From contig WMKJ01000059.1 of assembly GCA_009733715.1 (NCBI GenBank), forward strand, positions 19,106 to 83,105: a stretch of 64,000 nt of DNA. The letters run 5' to 3'. Below the pieces are notes generated by a model. It was not told the origin of the DNA and made no database searches. It was given only the letters and a program-made list of their open reading frames with translations. Position 1 is the stretch's first letter. Each line of letters starts with the position of its first letter. The DNA is from Herpomyces periplanetae (lineage: Eukaryota > Ascomycota > Laboulbeniomycetes > Herpomycetales > Herpomycetaceae). Below, piece after piece: positions 35,977 through 46,288 of the stretch. Position numbers and translations under genes: made by a program.

Positions 35977-36398
35977 CCCATTGGAACTTAAGAGAACCCC
36001 GGGAAGGCTAAATGGCTAAAACCGCGTAAAGTGTCAACTTGGACGGGACGACCTCCGCCCGGAACAATACTTGGCGCCGCGCCGCGCCCTCTCCCAGTCA
36101 CCTGACCATACCCTATCCATGCATCACGTGATTCGTAGCGAGGATATTTTTCCGCAGCTCGTGCGTTTGGCAAGAAAATTCTTCATCTTTCATGGTTTTC
36201 TTCACATTCTCGTCTTTTTATCGACAAATTATCAGTTAACTTTCAATTCTTGATTTTTTTTTTATTCCAATAACTTCTTCTGTTCATTTAAGCTTTGTTA
36301 ACTTCTAGCGAATGCACTTATACATTGCCATTTACAAGGATTCCATCTATCGTATACCCGTCTCCACCTTTCCATCTTAAATTTCTTTTACTTTCACA
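35977..36398. other. Spacer importin-PDAP1
   Basis: The 422 bp include a GC-rich patch (GGCGCCGCGCCGCGCC near 36073) and CACGTG at 36125-36130, followed by a pyrimidine-rich leader up to the next ATG. It probably serves as the PDAP1 promoter. A minus-strand frame across it is not protein-like. Confidence 0.4.
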
Positions 36399-36726
36399 AT
36401 GACTGGCGGTCCAGGCATTAGTTCCTCTGAGAAGCGTACGCGTATGCGAGCCGGTAAATTCTCTAAACCTAAACGTGGTGGCGGTAAACACTTTTCCCGT
36501 AGTTTACAACCCGTCGATCGCTACGGCGAGGAAATAAGCATGTGGGCCGAAAAGGTTCGTGCATAATACCCTTTTCATACTAATTCACCAGCGTGTCATT
36601 TCGCTTCAAGTATACTATGAACTGCTTACTAATAATTGAGAATTGTTAACAATGCTTACTCGATGATAAGGATGAAAAATCTTCCAGCGAACATGACGAT
36701 AGTGATGAAAACGATGATGATGAAAG

Positions 36727-36763
<37 letters not shown>

Positions 36764-37348
36764 AGTATTGATGATTCCAGTGACTCTGACGACAGTCAAA
36801 ATTCAAAGGTTAAGCCTACACTTACTACATCTACCACTACATCCAAAAAAATCGCCTCCTCTTCTAGTAATCCACTTGACCCCAACGTTCCTCTAACCCG
36901 TGAGCAACGTCGTGCTCTCGCCAAAACTCGTAAAGAAGCCGCTATTAAACGTGCCAACCAGCGTACCGTTCAACCCGGAGATTTACCCCCTAGTGATGAT
37001 GATAATGATGACGATGTTGATGATTCCGACAACGGTGAAACTCAACCTGGCGGCCTCGCTACATCAAATTCTGGTCAACCCTCCGTCAAAGGTCCTTCTA
37101 CAGGTCGTGAATCAAAATCCCTCGCCGCCAAAAATCAAAAAAAGATCGAAGATATGGAAGAAACTAGAGCGGAATTTGAACGTTTGAAATTAATCCGACA
37201 ACGTCGTGAAGCAGATGCTGCACGAGCCCGCGCTGAACGAGAAGCGAAAGCTGAAGCTGATGCTTTGCGAAAACAACGTGTCGACGGAAAAAAGCCTTCT
37301 ACTAGCACCGCTTCAACTACCGACGCACGTAAAGGAAAGAAAAAGTAA
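36399..37348 (+). CDS. PP28/PDAP1-like acidic phosphoprotein
   Basis: The exons 36399-36554 and 36671-37348 encode 277 residues. The intron (116 bp) has a weak GTTCGT donor but a TACTAAT branch site and keeps phase 0. The N-terminus is basic with GGGKHFSR. Exon 2 opens with a Ser/Glu/Asp stretch including 11 uninterrupted Asp codons made of (GAT)11. The C-terminal half (PLTREQRRALAKTRKEAA, then the charged coiled coil RAEFERLKLIRQRREADAAR) matches the PP28 domain of PDAP1 (28-kDa heat- and acid-stable phosphoprotein), a casein kinase 2 substrate. Animal PDAP1 is about 180 residues, so this version is enlarged. The role in fungi is poorly defined. The gene converges on COX20 with 126 bp between stops. 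Confidence 0.7.
36728..36760 (+). repeat. (GAT)11 coding microsatellite
   Basis: Eleven perfect GAT units in frame encode poly-Asp in the PDAP1-like protein. The tract is likely length-variable between strains. Confidence 0.85.
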
Positions 37349-37474
37349 CCTTGTCTCTATCCCTTAAACTCTTAACTAACTCTTTATCCCTCCCCTCCCT
37401 CCTCATCATGGTTAACATCCCTCCTTTTCACACATAATGCAATTCCATGGTTACCATTTGTGCCATTTTTTTTA

Positions 37475-38056
37475 TCAGGTACTCGTTGTCGTATTATGCT
37501 TCTCTTTTGTTGATCCTGCCGTTTTACTTTGGATTATTTGAACCATTCGTCGTGCCATCGCCCGTTCTCGAGCTCGGTAATACTGTACAATGCTATGATG
37601 AATCGTTGCTGTTAATGTAAACGTTATCACAAACGCATGTAACGGAAACATCTTGCGTGAAATTCCCCTGCTAATCCAACCAAACTTGTATGAATGCGAT
37701 TCCATTACTTTAACCCGTGGAAACATCATTGGTAAGAATGTGCTTAAACCACTTACACATACCCCCGATGCAATGCCCACAAGTAAAGAATCACGAACCC
37801 CAGGTTGACGTGGAAGCGCACACAATCGTTGCCAAGATGTTAAGCGTAACGCATTCATCACAATAGAAAATTTAGATGTTAATACATCCTGCTGTGATGC
37901 TCCTAATCCATGCGATTCCTCGTACTCACAAAATCGTGATACGCGTGTTTTTATCATTGCACCCTCATCTTCCAAACCTTCCTCCACACTTCCCTCCTTC
38001 CCTGCGTTCTTCGACATCGTATTCTTAACTTGTAACCGCGATTGTGACCCTCCCAT
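37475..38056 (-). CDS. cox20: Cytochrome c oxidase assembly factor COX20
   Basis: COX20 is a two-helix inner-membrane chaperone that accompanies newly made Cox2 during complex IV assembly. This 193-residue intronless frame starts at the ATG at 38056. A charged N-terminal half of about 75 residues is followed by RQPGVRDSLLVG opening helix 1 (about 90-109), a longer than usual loop (110-136) and helix 2 (about 137-157), then the basic tail YYRARERAMARRMVQII. The ARDS/VRDS-helix-loop-helix-Arg/Lys-rich order matches COX20. Similarity is limited to this pattern, so a different two-helix mitochondrial protein cannot be excluded. The gene is divergent from POL2 (531 bp apart) and overlaps its probable 3' flank with PDAP1. 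Confidence 0.66.
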   Translation of the reverse strand: MGGSQSRLQVKNTMSKNAGKEGSVEEGLEDEGAMIKTRVSRFCEYEESHGLGASQQDVLTSKFSIVMNALRLTSWQRLCALPRQPGVRDSLLVGIASGVCVSGLSTFLPMMFPRVKVMESHSYKFGWISRGISRKMFPLHAFVITFTLTATIHHSIVQYYRARERAMARRMVQIIQSKTAGSTKEKHNTTTST

Positions 38057-38587
38057 TGTCGTTTATAAATCTCTCGTGTCTTAATCCATTCTCTGGAAAC
38101 ATAATCCCATTTCCCTTTCAACTCAAAACCCGTTCCCCTAACGCTCACGTGCCAATCTTATATCTTGCACGTGACAAGTCTTCATTTCCATTCTGGATAA
38201 TTGTTGATCCGCATCAGACCACGTGCCATTAGCTTATGAGTGTGGCAGTGCTACTGAGGCTTAGTCGTTTACGCGTGTCAACGGCCTTTTTTAGGCGTGG
38301 GTTAAGATGGGTGAATTTACATCTTCTTCGTACAATTGACAATTGATTAATTTAGTTATCTTATTTTTTCATAACATAACGCTATTTTGAACAGTTGATG
38401 CGTGCTCATCTATGCTAAATAATTCAAGTGGTTTTGTGTACTCGTGCGCGTATGCGCGCACGCCCTCCCGTTAAATGACTACACATTCTACAAATACGGT
38501 GTGCACTGTGGGCTCATCGTGTCAAATTAATATTTCTTCATTGTTAAATTTACGGGAACTCGTTTAATCTTTGGCCTAATTAACATT
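38057..38587. promoter_or_regulatory. Divergent COX20/POL2 promoter with CACGTG boxes and ACGCGT
   Basis: Three CACGTG palindromes (38146-38151, 38168-38173, 38220-38225) lie 90-170 bp upstream of COX20. ACGCGT, the MluI cell-cycle box bound by MBF at G1/S genes in ascomycetes, lies at 38271-38276, about 310 bp before POL2. CACGTG suits bHLH factors of the Cbf1/USF class. Assigning the boxes to one gene or the other is inference. Confidence 0.5.
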
Positions 38588-41500
38588 ATGTCCGTTCGTC
38601 AATCAGTAATACGACGAGATGGGTCCCGACGACTCCAGCGTACTAAACGGTATTTCGGGGACACCAGTACCGCTAATCAATCTCGCTATAAGAATTCTAC
38701 ATCTTCGCGTGAAGCCGGGCCAACTTCATCATCGCTAAGCGAGTCCATCGATTCCCGTCGTTCCGAATTTATCCATGAAGCCCACCAAATTGATGAACGT
38801 TTCGGTTACCCTCGTTTAATCTCAGACTCCTCATCCCCCGTCAAGTGTATTGGGTGGTTATTTAATATGCAAAGTACCGTTATACTTGCTAATGATCCAA
38901 CCCGCCAATCTAGTCACTCTAAAGCTGCCAACCCAGTAACCCACGATCCCTCTGACACTACCCCATCTCTACAACCCAACGTTGTTACTGCTTCCTGCGG
39001 AAAAGATTTGGCAGCCGTTGACTTTTACTTTATCCATGATTCTGCCCAATCTACATTTAAGGCTACTGTACCCTATTCTCCCTACTTTCTAATTGGCGTA
39101 CGCAGCGGTCGATTAGTAGAAGTTGAAGATTGGTTACTTCGCACATTTTCTACCGGTTCCGTTAACTTACCAGGTTACCCCCAAGGTCCCGCAACATCAT
39201 TTACATTAATTCGCAATGTTCGTCGTATACTCCGGCAAGACTTAAATTTACCTAATCATTTAATTGGATTACACCGCATTTTACTCAAGTTGGAGTTTTA
39301 TAATGTTTCTGACTTGTTAGCCGTACGTAAAGTGTTGTTACCATTGGTTGAGCGTAATCGAAAGTCCTTTAGGGACGGTTCTACCAGTGGCACTTGTGAA
39401 TCGGATATTCTCCGTGAAATTTCCATCGTTGATGCATCAGGCACATCTACAGCCGCTGGAGCATTCAATGACATTTCTCTCAAAGAGATCATCGATACAG
39501 GTCTCGGAGTATCACAAGATCCTTTATTAAACCTAAATAGCATGTCACACGGTTATGATACTATTCACGATTTCTTCGAGTCGGATTTACCGTATTCATT
39601 ACACCCTGCTTCTATGGCTCACAAACAGGCCCGTGACCCCAATTCTAAGAATTCCGTTTACCGAAATACCTCTGCTAATGACCCTTCTTCTCATATACTG
39701 GATATTCGCGAGTATGACGTACCATACCATGTTCGCGTTGCCATTGACATGAATATTCGCGTGGGTAAGTGGTACTCCGTTACCACTACACCTCATACCA
39801 CGTTAACTTGTCTTGAAGACCGATTAGCACCAGCTGATCCCATTGTCCTAGCCTTTGATATTGAAACCACTAAATTACCCTTAAAGTTTCCCGATGCTTC
39901 GTTCGATCAAATTATGATGATTTCATACATGATTGACGCTCAAGGCTTTCTTATCACTAACCGTAGTATTATTTCCATGCCAATCGCCGACTTTGAGTAT
40001 ACCCCTAAACCCGAATTCGAAGGTCCATTTATCGTCTTTAATGAACCAGATGAAAAGGCCGTTATTGAAAGATTTTTTCAGCATATTCAACTTTCACGCC
40101 CCCAAGTTATCGTTACGTATAACGGTGACTTTTTCGACTGGCCATTCGTTGAAGCTCGTGCTGCCGTACACGGTCTTGACATGTACCGTGAAATTGGCTT
40201 CCGTAAGAATACCGATGATGTTTACCAGTCAAATTTTTGCGCTCATCTTGATGCTTTTGCCTGGGTTAATCGAGATAGTTATTTACCCCAAGGTAGTAGA
40301 GGCTTAAAAGCCGTTACTGTTGCCAAATTAGGCTATGACCCTGATGAACTTGATCCCGAACTTATGACACCCTACGCTACTGAGCAACCCCAGACTCTTG
40401 CGGAATACTCCGTTTCAGATGCCGTTGCCACGTATTACTTGTACATGAAGTATGTTCATCCTTTCATATTTTCTCTGTGCACTATCGTTCCTTTAGGTCC
40501 GGATGATGTATTACGCAAGGGAACAGGTACGCTGTGCGAAATGCTTTTAATGGTTCAAGCTTACGAGAAGAATATTTTACTGCCGAATAAGCATGTTGAA
40601 GCGCGCGAAAACTTTTGGGATGGACATCTACTTGAATCAGAAACTTACGTTGGTGGACACGTCGAGAGTATCGAATCCGGCGTCTTTCGTCATGATTTAC
40701 CCTACCAGTTTCATGTTGATACAACAGCGATTGATGAACTTCTAGATAATCTCGATGCCGCGTTAAAATTTAGCATTACTGTGGAGGAAAAAAAATCCAT
40801 GCAGAGTGTAAGCAATTACGAGCAAGTAAGGGAGGAGATTGCCGATAAATTGCGCAACTTGCGAAATAACCCTGATTTTACCGATTGTCCCATTCTCTAT
40901 CATTTAGATGTGGCGTCCATGTATCCAAATATTATGACGACTAATCGATTGCAACCGGATTCCATGGTATCCCCCTCAGATTGTGCGGCATGTGATTTTA
41001 ATGTACCGGGCAAAAAGTGTGATCGGCGGCTAGCATGGTCCTGGCGAGGAGAATTTCTTCCGGCCAAACGAGATGAGTATAATATGATTCGCACAGCCTT
41101 ACAAAGTGAACGGTTCCCCGGTAAGCATGCGAAAGATCCACCGCGTAGCTTTCACGAATTATCAGCGGATGAACAAGCAGACTTGGTAAAGAAACGTTTA
41201 CGTGAATACTGTCGCAAGATATACCGAAAAATCCATGAAACGTGCACTCAGGAACGTGAATCAATAGTATGTCAACGAGAAAATCCCTTCTACGTAGACA
41301 CTGTGCGACAATTTCGGGACCGACGGTATGATTTCAAAGGTAAACAACGACATTGGAAGGGCGTGGTAGACAAACTTAAGCAATCGGGTGCACCGCTTGC
41401 AGAGATTGACGAAGCACGAAAGATGATTATCGTTTACGATTCACTACAGTTAGCGCATAAAGTTATTCTGAACAGCTTTTACGGCTACGTGATGCGAAAG

Positions 41501-44500
41501 GGATCGCGATGGCACTCACTTGAAATGGCGGGGATTACATGTTTAACGGGTGCACGAATTATTCAAATGGCTCGAAGTTTAATTGAACGTATTGGTCGGC
41601 CTTTGGAGCTTGATACGGACGGAATTTGGTGTATTTTGCCCAAGGGGTTTCCGGAGAACTTTGTTTTCAGCGTTTACAGTCCAGGTGATTGTAATGGAAG
41701 TGATGTGAACCCTAAAAAGCTAAAGATATCGTACCCTTGTGTGATGCTTAACTACTTAGTGCACGCTCAGTTTACGAATACACAGTATCAAACGCTCAAG
41801 GATGCTAAGTCGTTAGAGTATGAGACGCATAGCGAAAACAGTATTTTCTTTGAAGTGGACGGTCCCTACCGTGCGATGATCCTCCCCACGTCCAAGGAAG
41901 AGGATAAAAACCTGAAGAAACGGTATGCAGTGTTCAACTTTGATGGCAGTCTAGCTGAATTGAAAGGGTTTGAAGTGAAACGGCGTGGTGAGCTTAAGCT
42001 AGTAAAGATTTTCCAAACACAAATATTTAAGTTTTTTCTAGAAGGCAATACTCTCAACGAATGTTACCAAGCTGTGGCCAGCGTTGCTAATCGATGGCTT
42101 GATGTTCTGTATCAACGAGGCAGAACAATGGTTGACGATGAACTAATCAGTTTGATTTGCGAGAATAAAAGTATGACGAAGACTCTTGAGGAGTACGGTA
42201 CACAAAAGTCCACGGCTATAACGACAGCACGACGACTTGCTGAATTCCTTGGTGAGCAAATGGTAAAAAATAGAGGGTTAAATTGTCGATACATTATTTC
42301 AGCTTTACCACGCAATGCACCAGTGGCTGAACGTGCCGTACCCGTTGCCATATTTTCAGCCGAACCGCATGTATGTAGGCACTTTTTGCGAAAATGGCTT
42401 CGAGAAGATGTAGCGGTAGATGATACGGTTGATCCACGAGCCGTAATCGATTGGGATTATTACCTTGAGCGACTTGGTTCAGTTATACAAAAGTTAATCG
42501 CAATACCTGCCGCATTACAAGGTCTGGATAACCCGGTTCCACGAGTTGCGCATCCAGATTGGTTAGAAAGGCGAATTCGGGCCAAGAATGATACGTTTAA
42601 ACAGAAGAAGATGACAGAATTACTTGCGACATGCGAAAAACCGGTATACGCTGCACCAGGAGAGGTTCCAGACGTGGAAGATTTACACGGCAAAAAGGAA
42701 CATGGACTAGCAAGTAAGAAATTTGGGCATGTTACAAAGGTTAGGCAGAAACGAAAAGTTTGTGATGTAACGAGCGAGGACACAATTGATCCTTACACAG
42801 AACTACCACCTATTATGCCTGATATAACGCAAGATTACGTTTCCTGGTTACAGTACCAAAAGCGCAAGTGGGCGATCCAACAGGAAGCGCGGATACGGCG
42901 GCGCAAGGTATTCGGTAATGGGCACGAAGTAAGACTTAATGGTAAATTTCGTTTGAACGGTGAAACGAATGATACACGAGAATTTACTAGTGGAGGTGAC
43001 GTGGGAGAAATTGGACGAATGTTTCAAAACCAATTCCAACGAACATTTGCACAACACCCATGGCAAATTGTTCAGGTTTACGAATCCGAGGTACCGGGGA
43101 ATGTGCAAGCCATGATAGTGCTTGATGATGGAGCTACATCGTGGAAACGAGTCCAAATGCATTGCATAACTATTCGCGTGCCTCGAATTATTTATATTAA
43201 CTTTAAGACTGCAACATTACCACATGTGGACATTAAACAATGTAAAGTGGAAAAGTTACCGGATTGGACCCTACCACACGGACCGAAGTGTGGGGGAAAT
43301 TTATTCCGACTTACCATGCCAGAACGTGTATATCGGGATGAGTCGAAGCAGATTGCGGCACTGTTTAAGGATCCAAACGTTGAAGGAGTTTATGAAACTC
43401 AGTTACCATTGAGTATGCGAGCACTCCTTGAGTTGGGCAGTCATTGTAGACTGAATGTTACGAATAATAAAGGAAGTCTAATGACATGGGATAACTCGAA
43501 GACATTAGAGAATGGGTTTGACATGGCAATGTTAAAACGGCTAAATGCACCGGCAGCGTACTTACGAGAGCTCACACACTCGAATGATTTGAGACATCGT
43601 GAGGGTAAAAGTCAAAATTTGGTGAAACAATTACACTTTATTTACTTGTATCATGTACAATCAGCGGGTCGACAAGTTTACTTACTTTGCTCAAGTACAG
43701 TTGGCTTGGGGAGTTTAATTGTACAGGCACATAAAGGAGCTAAACTGGATGATATGGGAGGATTACCAGCGACAGAGAAAATTTATAGTGAAGCTTGGGC
43801 TAAATATTGGCGAAACATAAGTACGTCAGGTGAACGAGGAGAGACATGGCGGGGTATACTGAAGTATCCGGAAAGATTATCTTTTACTAATAGTGCTGTC
43901 AATACGGGAAATAAAGCATTAGTAGAGTTAGCGAATGCTCTGAAGCGGGTACAGAGTGCAGTTAGTCAGTGGAGTGATGAAGTTGATGGCAATATATCAA
44001 GTGGAAGTAGTAGTGCAATAGTTCTGGTAGTTCAATCGGCACAAGCCGGAAAGTTGGTGCGCACGCTGGTTCGGGGAAATAATAACAAGTTAGCAACGTT
44101 GGAATTAAATGTTGAGGAAGCAGATGGGAAATGGCCAGCACTGGGATGGATGAAGTATTCAGTGAATCGAGGAATTGGGCACTTTTTTGCGCTAAGTGCT
44201 TGGCTGGAATACTTAGCACGGTTAGCAGCATTTGGAAATATACCTTTGTGTAATTTAATGACGTCGATGGGATCAGGAGGAGATCCCCGGTTCGTTATTG
44301 ATGTGTTGTATGCACGAAGATTGAGTCAGTCGAACGTAGTTTTATGGTGGTCGGAGGCAGCATTGCCTGATTACGGAGGACATGAACGTAATGAGGTGCT
44401 TGGGTTAATGGATTCAGTGGATGATTTAGTGATAAATACGCCTGGTGCGCAGCGTAGTGTTAGTGTGGATATTATGGTACGAAATCTAACGATAGCATCA

Positions 44501-46288
44501 TTATTGGCAATTAGTCTGGGAACATCGATGCAAAATTTTGGCGTATCAAATGTAGGTATGTTGGGTGAAGGTGGTGACAATTTACATGATGTTCAATCAA
44601 GGGGGAGTTGGAATAGAATGGACGAAGATATGGAATGGGGTGGATCGGAAGACATATTATCATTTACGGGAATCGGCGTACTAAAGGATTTGGTACGAGA
44701 TTGGTGGGCTATGGAGTGCATGCGAGTTAAGCAACAACAACAAGGTCGGAATAAGGATAATTTGGATGAAGGAAGTAGAACAAATGGATCGGAACAAATG
44801 GCAGATGTAATGGTGCAACATTTGTACAGATGGGCATCATCACGGGAATCATTTTTGTACGATTCTAAGTTACATTACTACGTTCGTATGGTGGGACGTA
44901 AAGCGTTGCAACAATTGCTGCTGGAGATTCGACGGTTAGGTGGGAGTATAGTGTTTGGAAGCTCACAGAGAGTGATTGTACGAACGAATAAACGGCAGGT
45001 AATGGCAGCACGAGGATATGTTGACTATTTAATACGCACAGTACAAGCTAAGGAAATGTTTGCCTTTCTTCATTTGGAGGTGGGAGAGTATTGGGAGTAT
45101 TTACTTTGGCTGGACAGGTTTAATTATGGGGGAATTAGCTTTGGAGATGAGACGAACGTATCAAAGTTAGGAGAAGTCAATGGGGATAATATTGCAGTAG
45201 AGGGAAAGACAGTTTTATGCTGGCAAATGGGAAAATTGCTACCGAGTCATGTTCAAGCAACTTTTGTGCAATGGATAGTAGAGTTTATTCGAATAATGTG
45301 GGATCGAGTTAAACAGCAACGTATGGGAATTGAAAGGGGGGAAAAGAATGTAGAAGGGAACGGGGAGAATGGAGCGAGCAAGTTGGCCAATATAGTGTTT
45401 GAATCGTTAACCAAAGATGAAGGAAAGGGAGTCGAACGAGATGAAGAGTTACCCAACAAGTTTAAAGAAAGGATGATTCGAGAGTTGGAGGGGTTAGTTC
45501 GAAGAGTGAACGAAAAAGAGAATAAACCTATAAAAATCGGCAAGTTGCCGGGATCATGGACAAGGAAAAAAGAAGTGGAAAATGCGGGATTATGGTTGGT
45601 TAAAACAGTGTTACAAATTATGAGTTTAGAGGCAGAACTGAGTATGGACTTATTGAAGTTGCGTAAAACGGCATTAATCAAGTGTCAAGTGAGCGAATTT
45701 AGTGAATTGGCAAGGTGGGAGGTCAGATGGGCGAGTTGGCCACTGGAAGTTATATGTGATGAATGTGGTAGCGGACAAATTGTCGATTTGTGCAGAGATG
45801 TGGAAGTTGTGCTTGTAGATTATGAATATAGTGAGGGAGAAGAAGGTGATGGAAGTGGTAAGGTGGGAAAGGGGGGAAGAGTACTGGGACAAAGTTTACC
45901 ACGATTTACGTGTGATTTCTGTGGAATACGCAATGATATGAAGTTACGTATGGAAGAAGCGTTAGTACGTCAAGTGGAAGAGATGTTACTTATGTGGTAC
46001 ATTCAGGATGTTAAATGTGCACAGTGTGGACGTATTAAAGCCAATGATTTTATGGTTCATTGTCCGTGCTCGGGTAAACAGGTGTGGATCTCAATTGTGG
46101 GAGGTAAACATGGTGGAGAATTTCCTGACAAGGGATTATGGGAGGGGTCGAATAGGGAAGATGTGGACAATCGAGAGCGACGTGGGATGCCGGGGAAAAT
46201 TAAAGTATTACGAGACATAGCCAGTTGGTTTGATATGGAAATCCTGGCCAACGTTATAAGTGAAATGGAAGAAATGTGTTTATTGTGA
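38588..46288 (+). CDS. pol2: DNA polymerase epsilon catalytic subunit Pol2
   Basis: Pol2 is the leading-strand replicative polymerase. The frame is 2566 residues without an intron. The exonuclease is intact: FDIET (Asp424/Glu426), YNGDFFDWP and YSVSDAVATYYL. Polymerase motifs are DVASMYPNIM (A), NSFYGYVMRKG (B) and LDTDGIW (C, Asp1009/Asp1011). The iron-sulphur cysteines of the catalytic domain are present at 799, 802, 811 and 895. The C-terminal zinc modules have four Cys pairs: 2390/2393, 2442/2445, 2477/2480 and 2492/2494. Catalytic positions are shifted by exactly 134 relative to yeast, showing an N-terminal extension of that length. About 210 further residues are spread through the inactive C-terminal half, where Gly/Glu/Lys-rich inserts occur. 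Hand counts show G:C on the coding strand of 7:16 at 39841-39900 and 26:4 at 45841-45900. Confidence 0.96.
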   Translation: MSVRQSVIRRDGSRRLQRTKRYFGDTSTANQSRYKNSTSSREAGPTSSSLSESIDSRRSEFIHEAHQIDERFGYPRLISDSSSPVKCIGWLFNMQSTVILANDPTRQSSHSKAANPVTHDPSDTTPSLQPNVVTASCGKDLAAVDFYFIHDSAQSTFKATVPYSPYFLIGVRSGRLVEVEDWLLRTFSTGSVNLPGYPQGPATSFTLIRNVRRILRQDLNLPNHLIGLHRILLKLEFYNVSDLLAVRKVLLPLVERNRKSFRDGSTSGTCESDILREISIVDASGTSTAAGAFNDISLKEIIDTGLGVSQDPLLNLNSMSHGYDTIHDFFESDLPYSLHPASMAHKQARDPNSKNSVYRNTSANDPSSHILDIREYDVPYHVRVAIDMNIRVGKWYSVTTTPHTTLTCLEDRLAPADPIVLAFDIETTKLPLKFPDASFDQIMMISYMIDAQGFLITNRSIISMPIADFEYTPKPEFEGPFIVFNEPDEKAVIERFFQHIQLSRPQVIVTYNGDFFDWPFVEARAAVHGLDMYREIGFRKNTDDVYQSNFCAHLDAFAWVNRDSYLPQGSRGLKAVTVAKLGYDPDELDPELMTPYATEQPQTLAEYSVSDAVATYYLYMKYVHPFIFSLCTIVPLGPDDVLRKGTGTLCEMLLMVQAYEKNILLPNKHVEARENFWDGHLLESETYVGGHVESIESGVFRHDLPYQFHVDTTAIDELLDNLDAALKFSITVEEKKSMQSVSNYEQVREEIADKLRNLRNNPDFTDCPILYHLDVASMYPNIMTTNRLQPDSMVSPSDCAACDFNVPGKKCDRRLAWSWRGEFLPAKRDEYNMIRTALQSERFPGKHAKDPPRSFHELSADEQADLVKKRLREYCRKIYRKIHETCTQERESIVCQRENPFYVDTVRQFRDRRYDFKGKQRHWKGVVDKLKQSGAPLAEIDEARKMIIVYDSLQLAHKVILNSFYGYVMRKGSRWHSLEMAGITCLTGARIIQMARSLIERIGRPLELDTDGIWCILPKGFPENFVFSVYSPGDCNGSDVNPKKLKISYPCVMLNYLVHAQFTNTQYQTLKDAKSLEYETHSENSIFFEVDGPYRAMILPTSKEEDKNLKKRYAVFNFDGSLAELKGFEVKRRGELKLVKIFQTQIFKFFLEGNTLNECYQAVASVANRWLDVLYQRGRTMVDDELISLICENKSMTKTLEEYGTQKSTAITTARRLAEFLGEQMVKNRGLNCRYIISALPRNAPVAERAVPVAIFSAEPHVCRHFLRKWLREDVAVDDTVDPRAVIDWDYYLERLGSVIQKLIAIPAALQGLDNPVPRVAHPDWLERRIRAKNDTFKQKKMTELLATCEKPVYAAPGEVPDVEDLHGKKEHGLASKKFGHVTKVRQKRKVCDVTSEDTIDPYTELPPIMPDITQDYVSWLQYQKRKWAIQQEARIRRRKVFGNGHEVRLNGKFRLNGETNDTREFTSGGDVGEIGRMFQNQFQRTFAQHPWQIVQVYESEVPGNVQAMIVLDDGATSWKRVQMHCITIRVPRIIYINFKTATLPHVDIKQCKVEKLPDWTLPHGPKCGGNLFRLTMPERVYRDESKQIAALFKDPNVEGVYETQLPLSMRALLELGSHCRLNVTNNKGSLMTWDNSKTLENGFDMAMLKRLNAPAAYLRELTHSNDLRHREGKSQNLVKQLHFIYLYHVQSAGRQVYLLCSSTVGLGSLIVQAHKGAKLDDMGGLPATEKIYSEAWAKYWRNISTSGERGETWRGILKYPERLSFTNSAVNTGNKALVELANALKRVQSAVSQWSDEVDGNISSGSSSAIVLVVQSAQAGKLVRTLVRGNNNKLATLELNVEEADGKWPALGWMKYSVNRGIGHFFALSAWLEYLARLAAFGNIPLCNLMTSMGSGGDPRFVIDVLYARRLSQSNVVLWWSEAALPDYGGHERNEVLGLMDSVDDLVINTPGAQRSVSVDIMVRNLTIASLLAISLGTSMQNFGVSNVGMLGEGGDNLHDVQSRGSWNRMDEDMEWGGSEDILSFTGIGVLKDLVRDWWAMECMRVKQQQQGRNKDNLDEGSRTNGSEQMADVMVQHLYRWASSRESFLYDSKLHYYVRMVGRKALQQLLLEIRRLGGSIVFGSSQRVIVRTNKRQVMAARGYVDYLIRTVQAKEMFAFLHLEVGEYWEYLLWLDRFNYGGISFGDETNVSKLGEVNGDNIAVEGKTVLCWQMGKLLPSHVQATFVQWIVEFIRIMWDRVKQQRMGIERGEKNVEGNGENGASKLANIVFESLTKDEGKGVERDEELPNKFKERMIRELEGLVRRVNEKENKPIKIGKLPGSWTRKKEVENAGLWLVKTVLQIMSLEAELSMDLLKLRKTALIKCQVSEFSELARWEVRWASWPLEVICDECGSGQIVDLCRDVEVVLVDYEYSEGEEGDGSGKVGKGGRVLGQSLPRFTCDFCGIRNDMKLRMEEALVRQVEEMLLMWYIQDVKCAQCGRIKANDFMVHCPCSGKQVWISIVGGKHGGEFPDKGLWEGSNREDVDNRERRGMPGKIKVLRDIASWFDMEILANVISEMEEMCLL

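Noticed and set aside
36615-36896. His-rich minus frame and Met-rich plus frame in PDAP1
   Set aside because: Both are shadows of the (GAT)11 poly-Asp codons.
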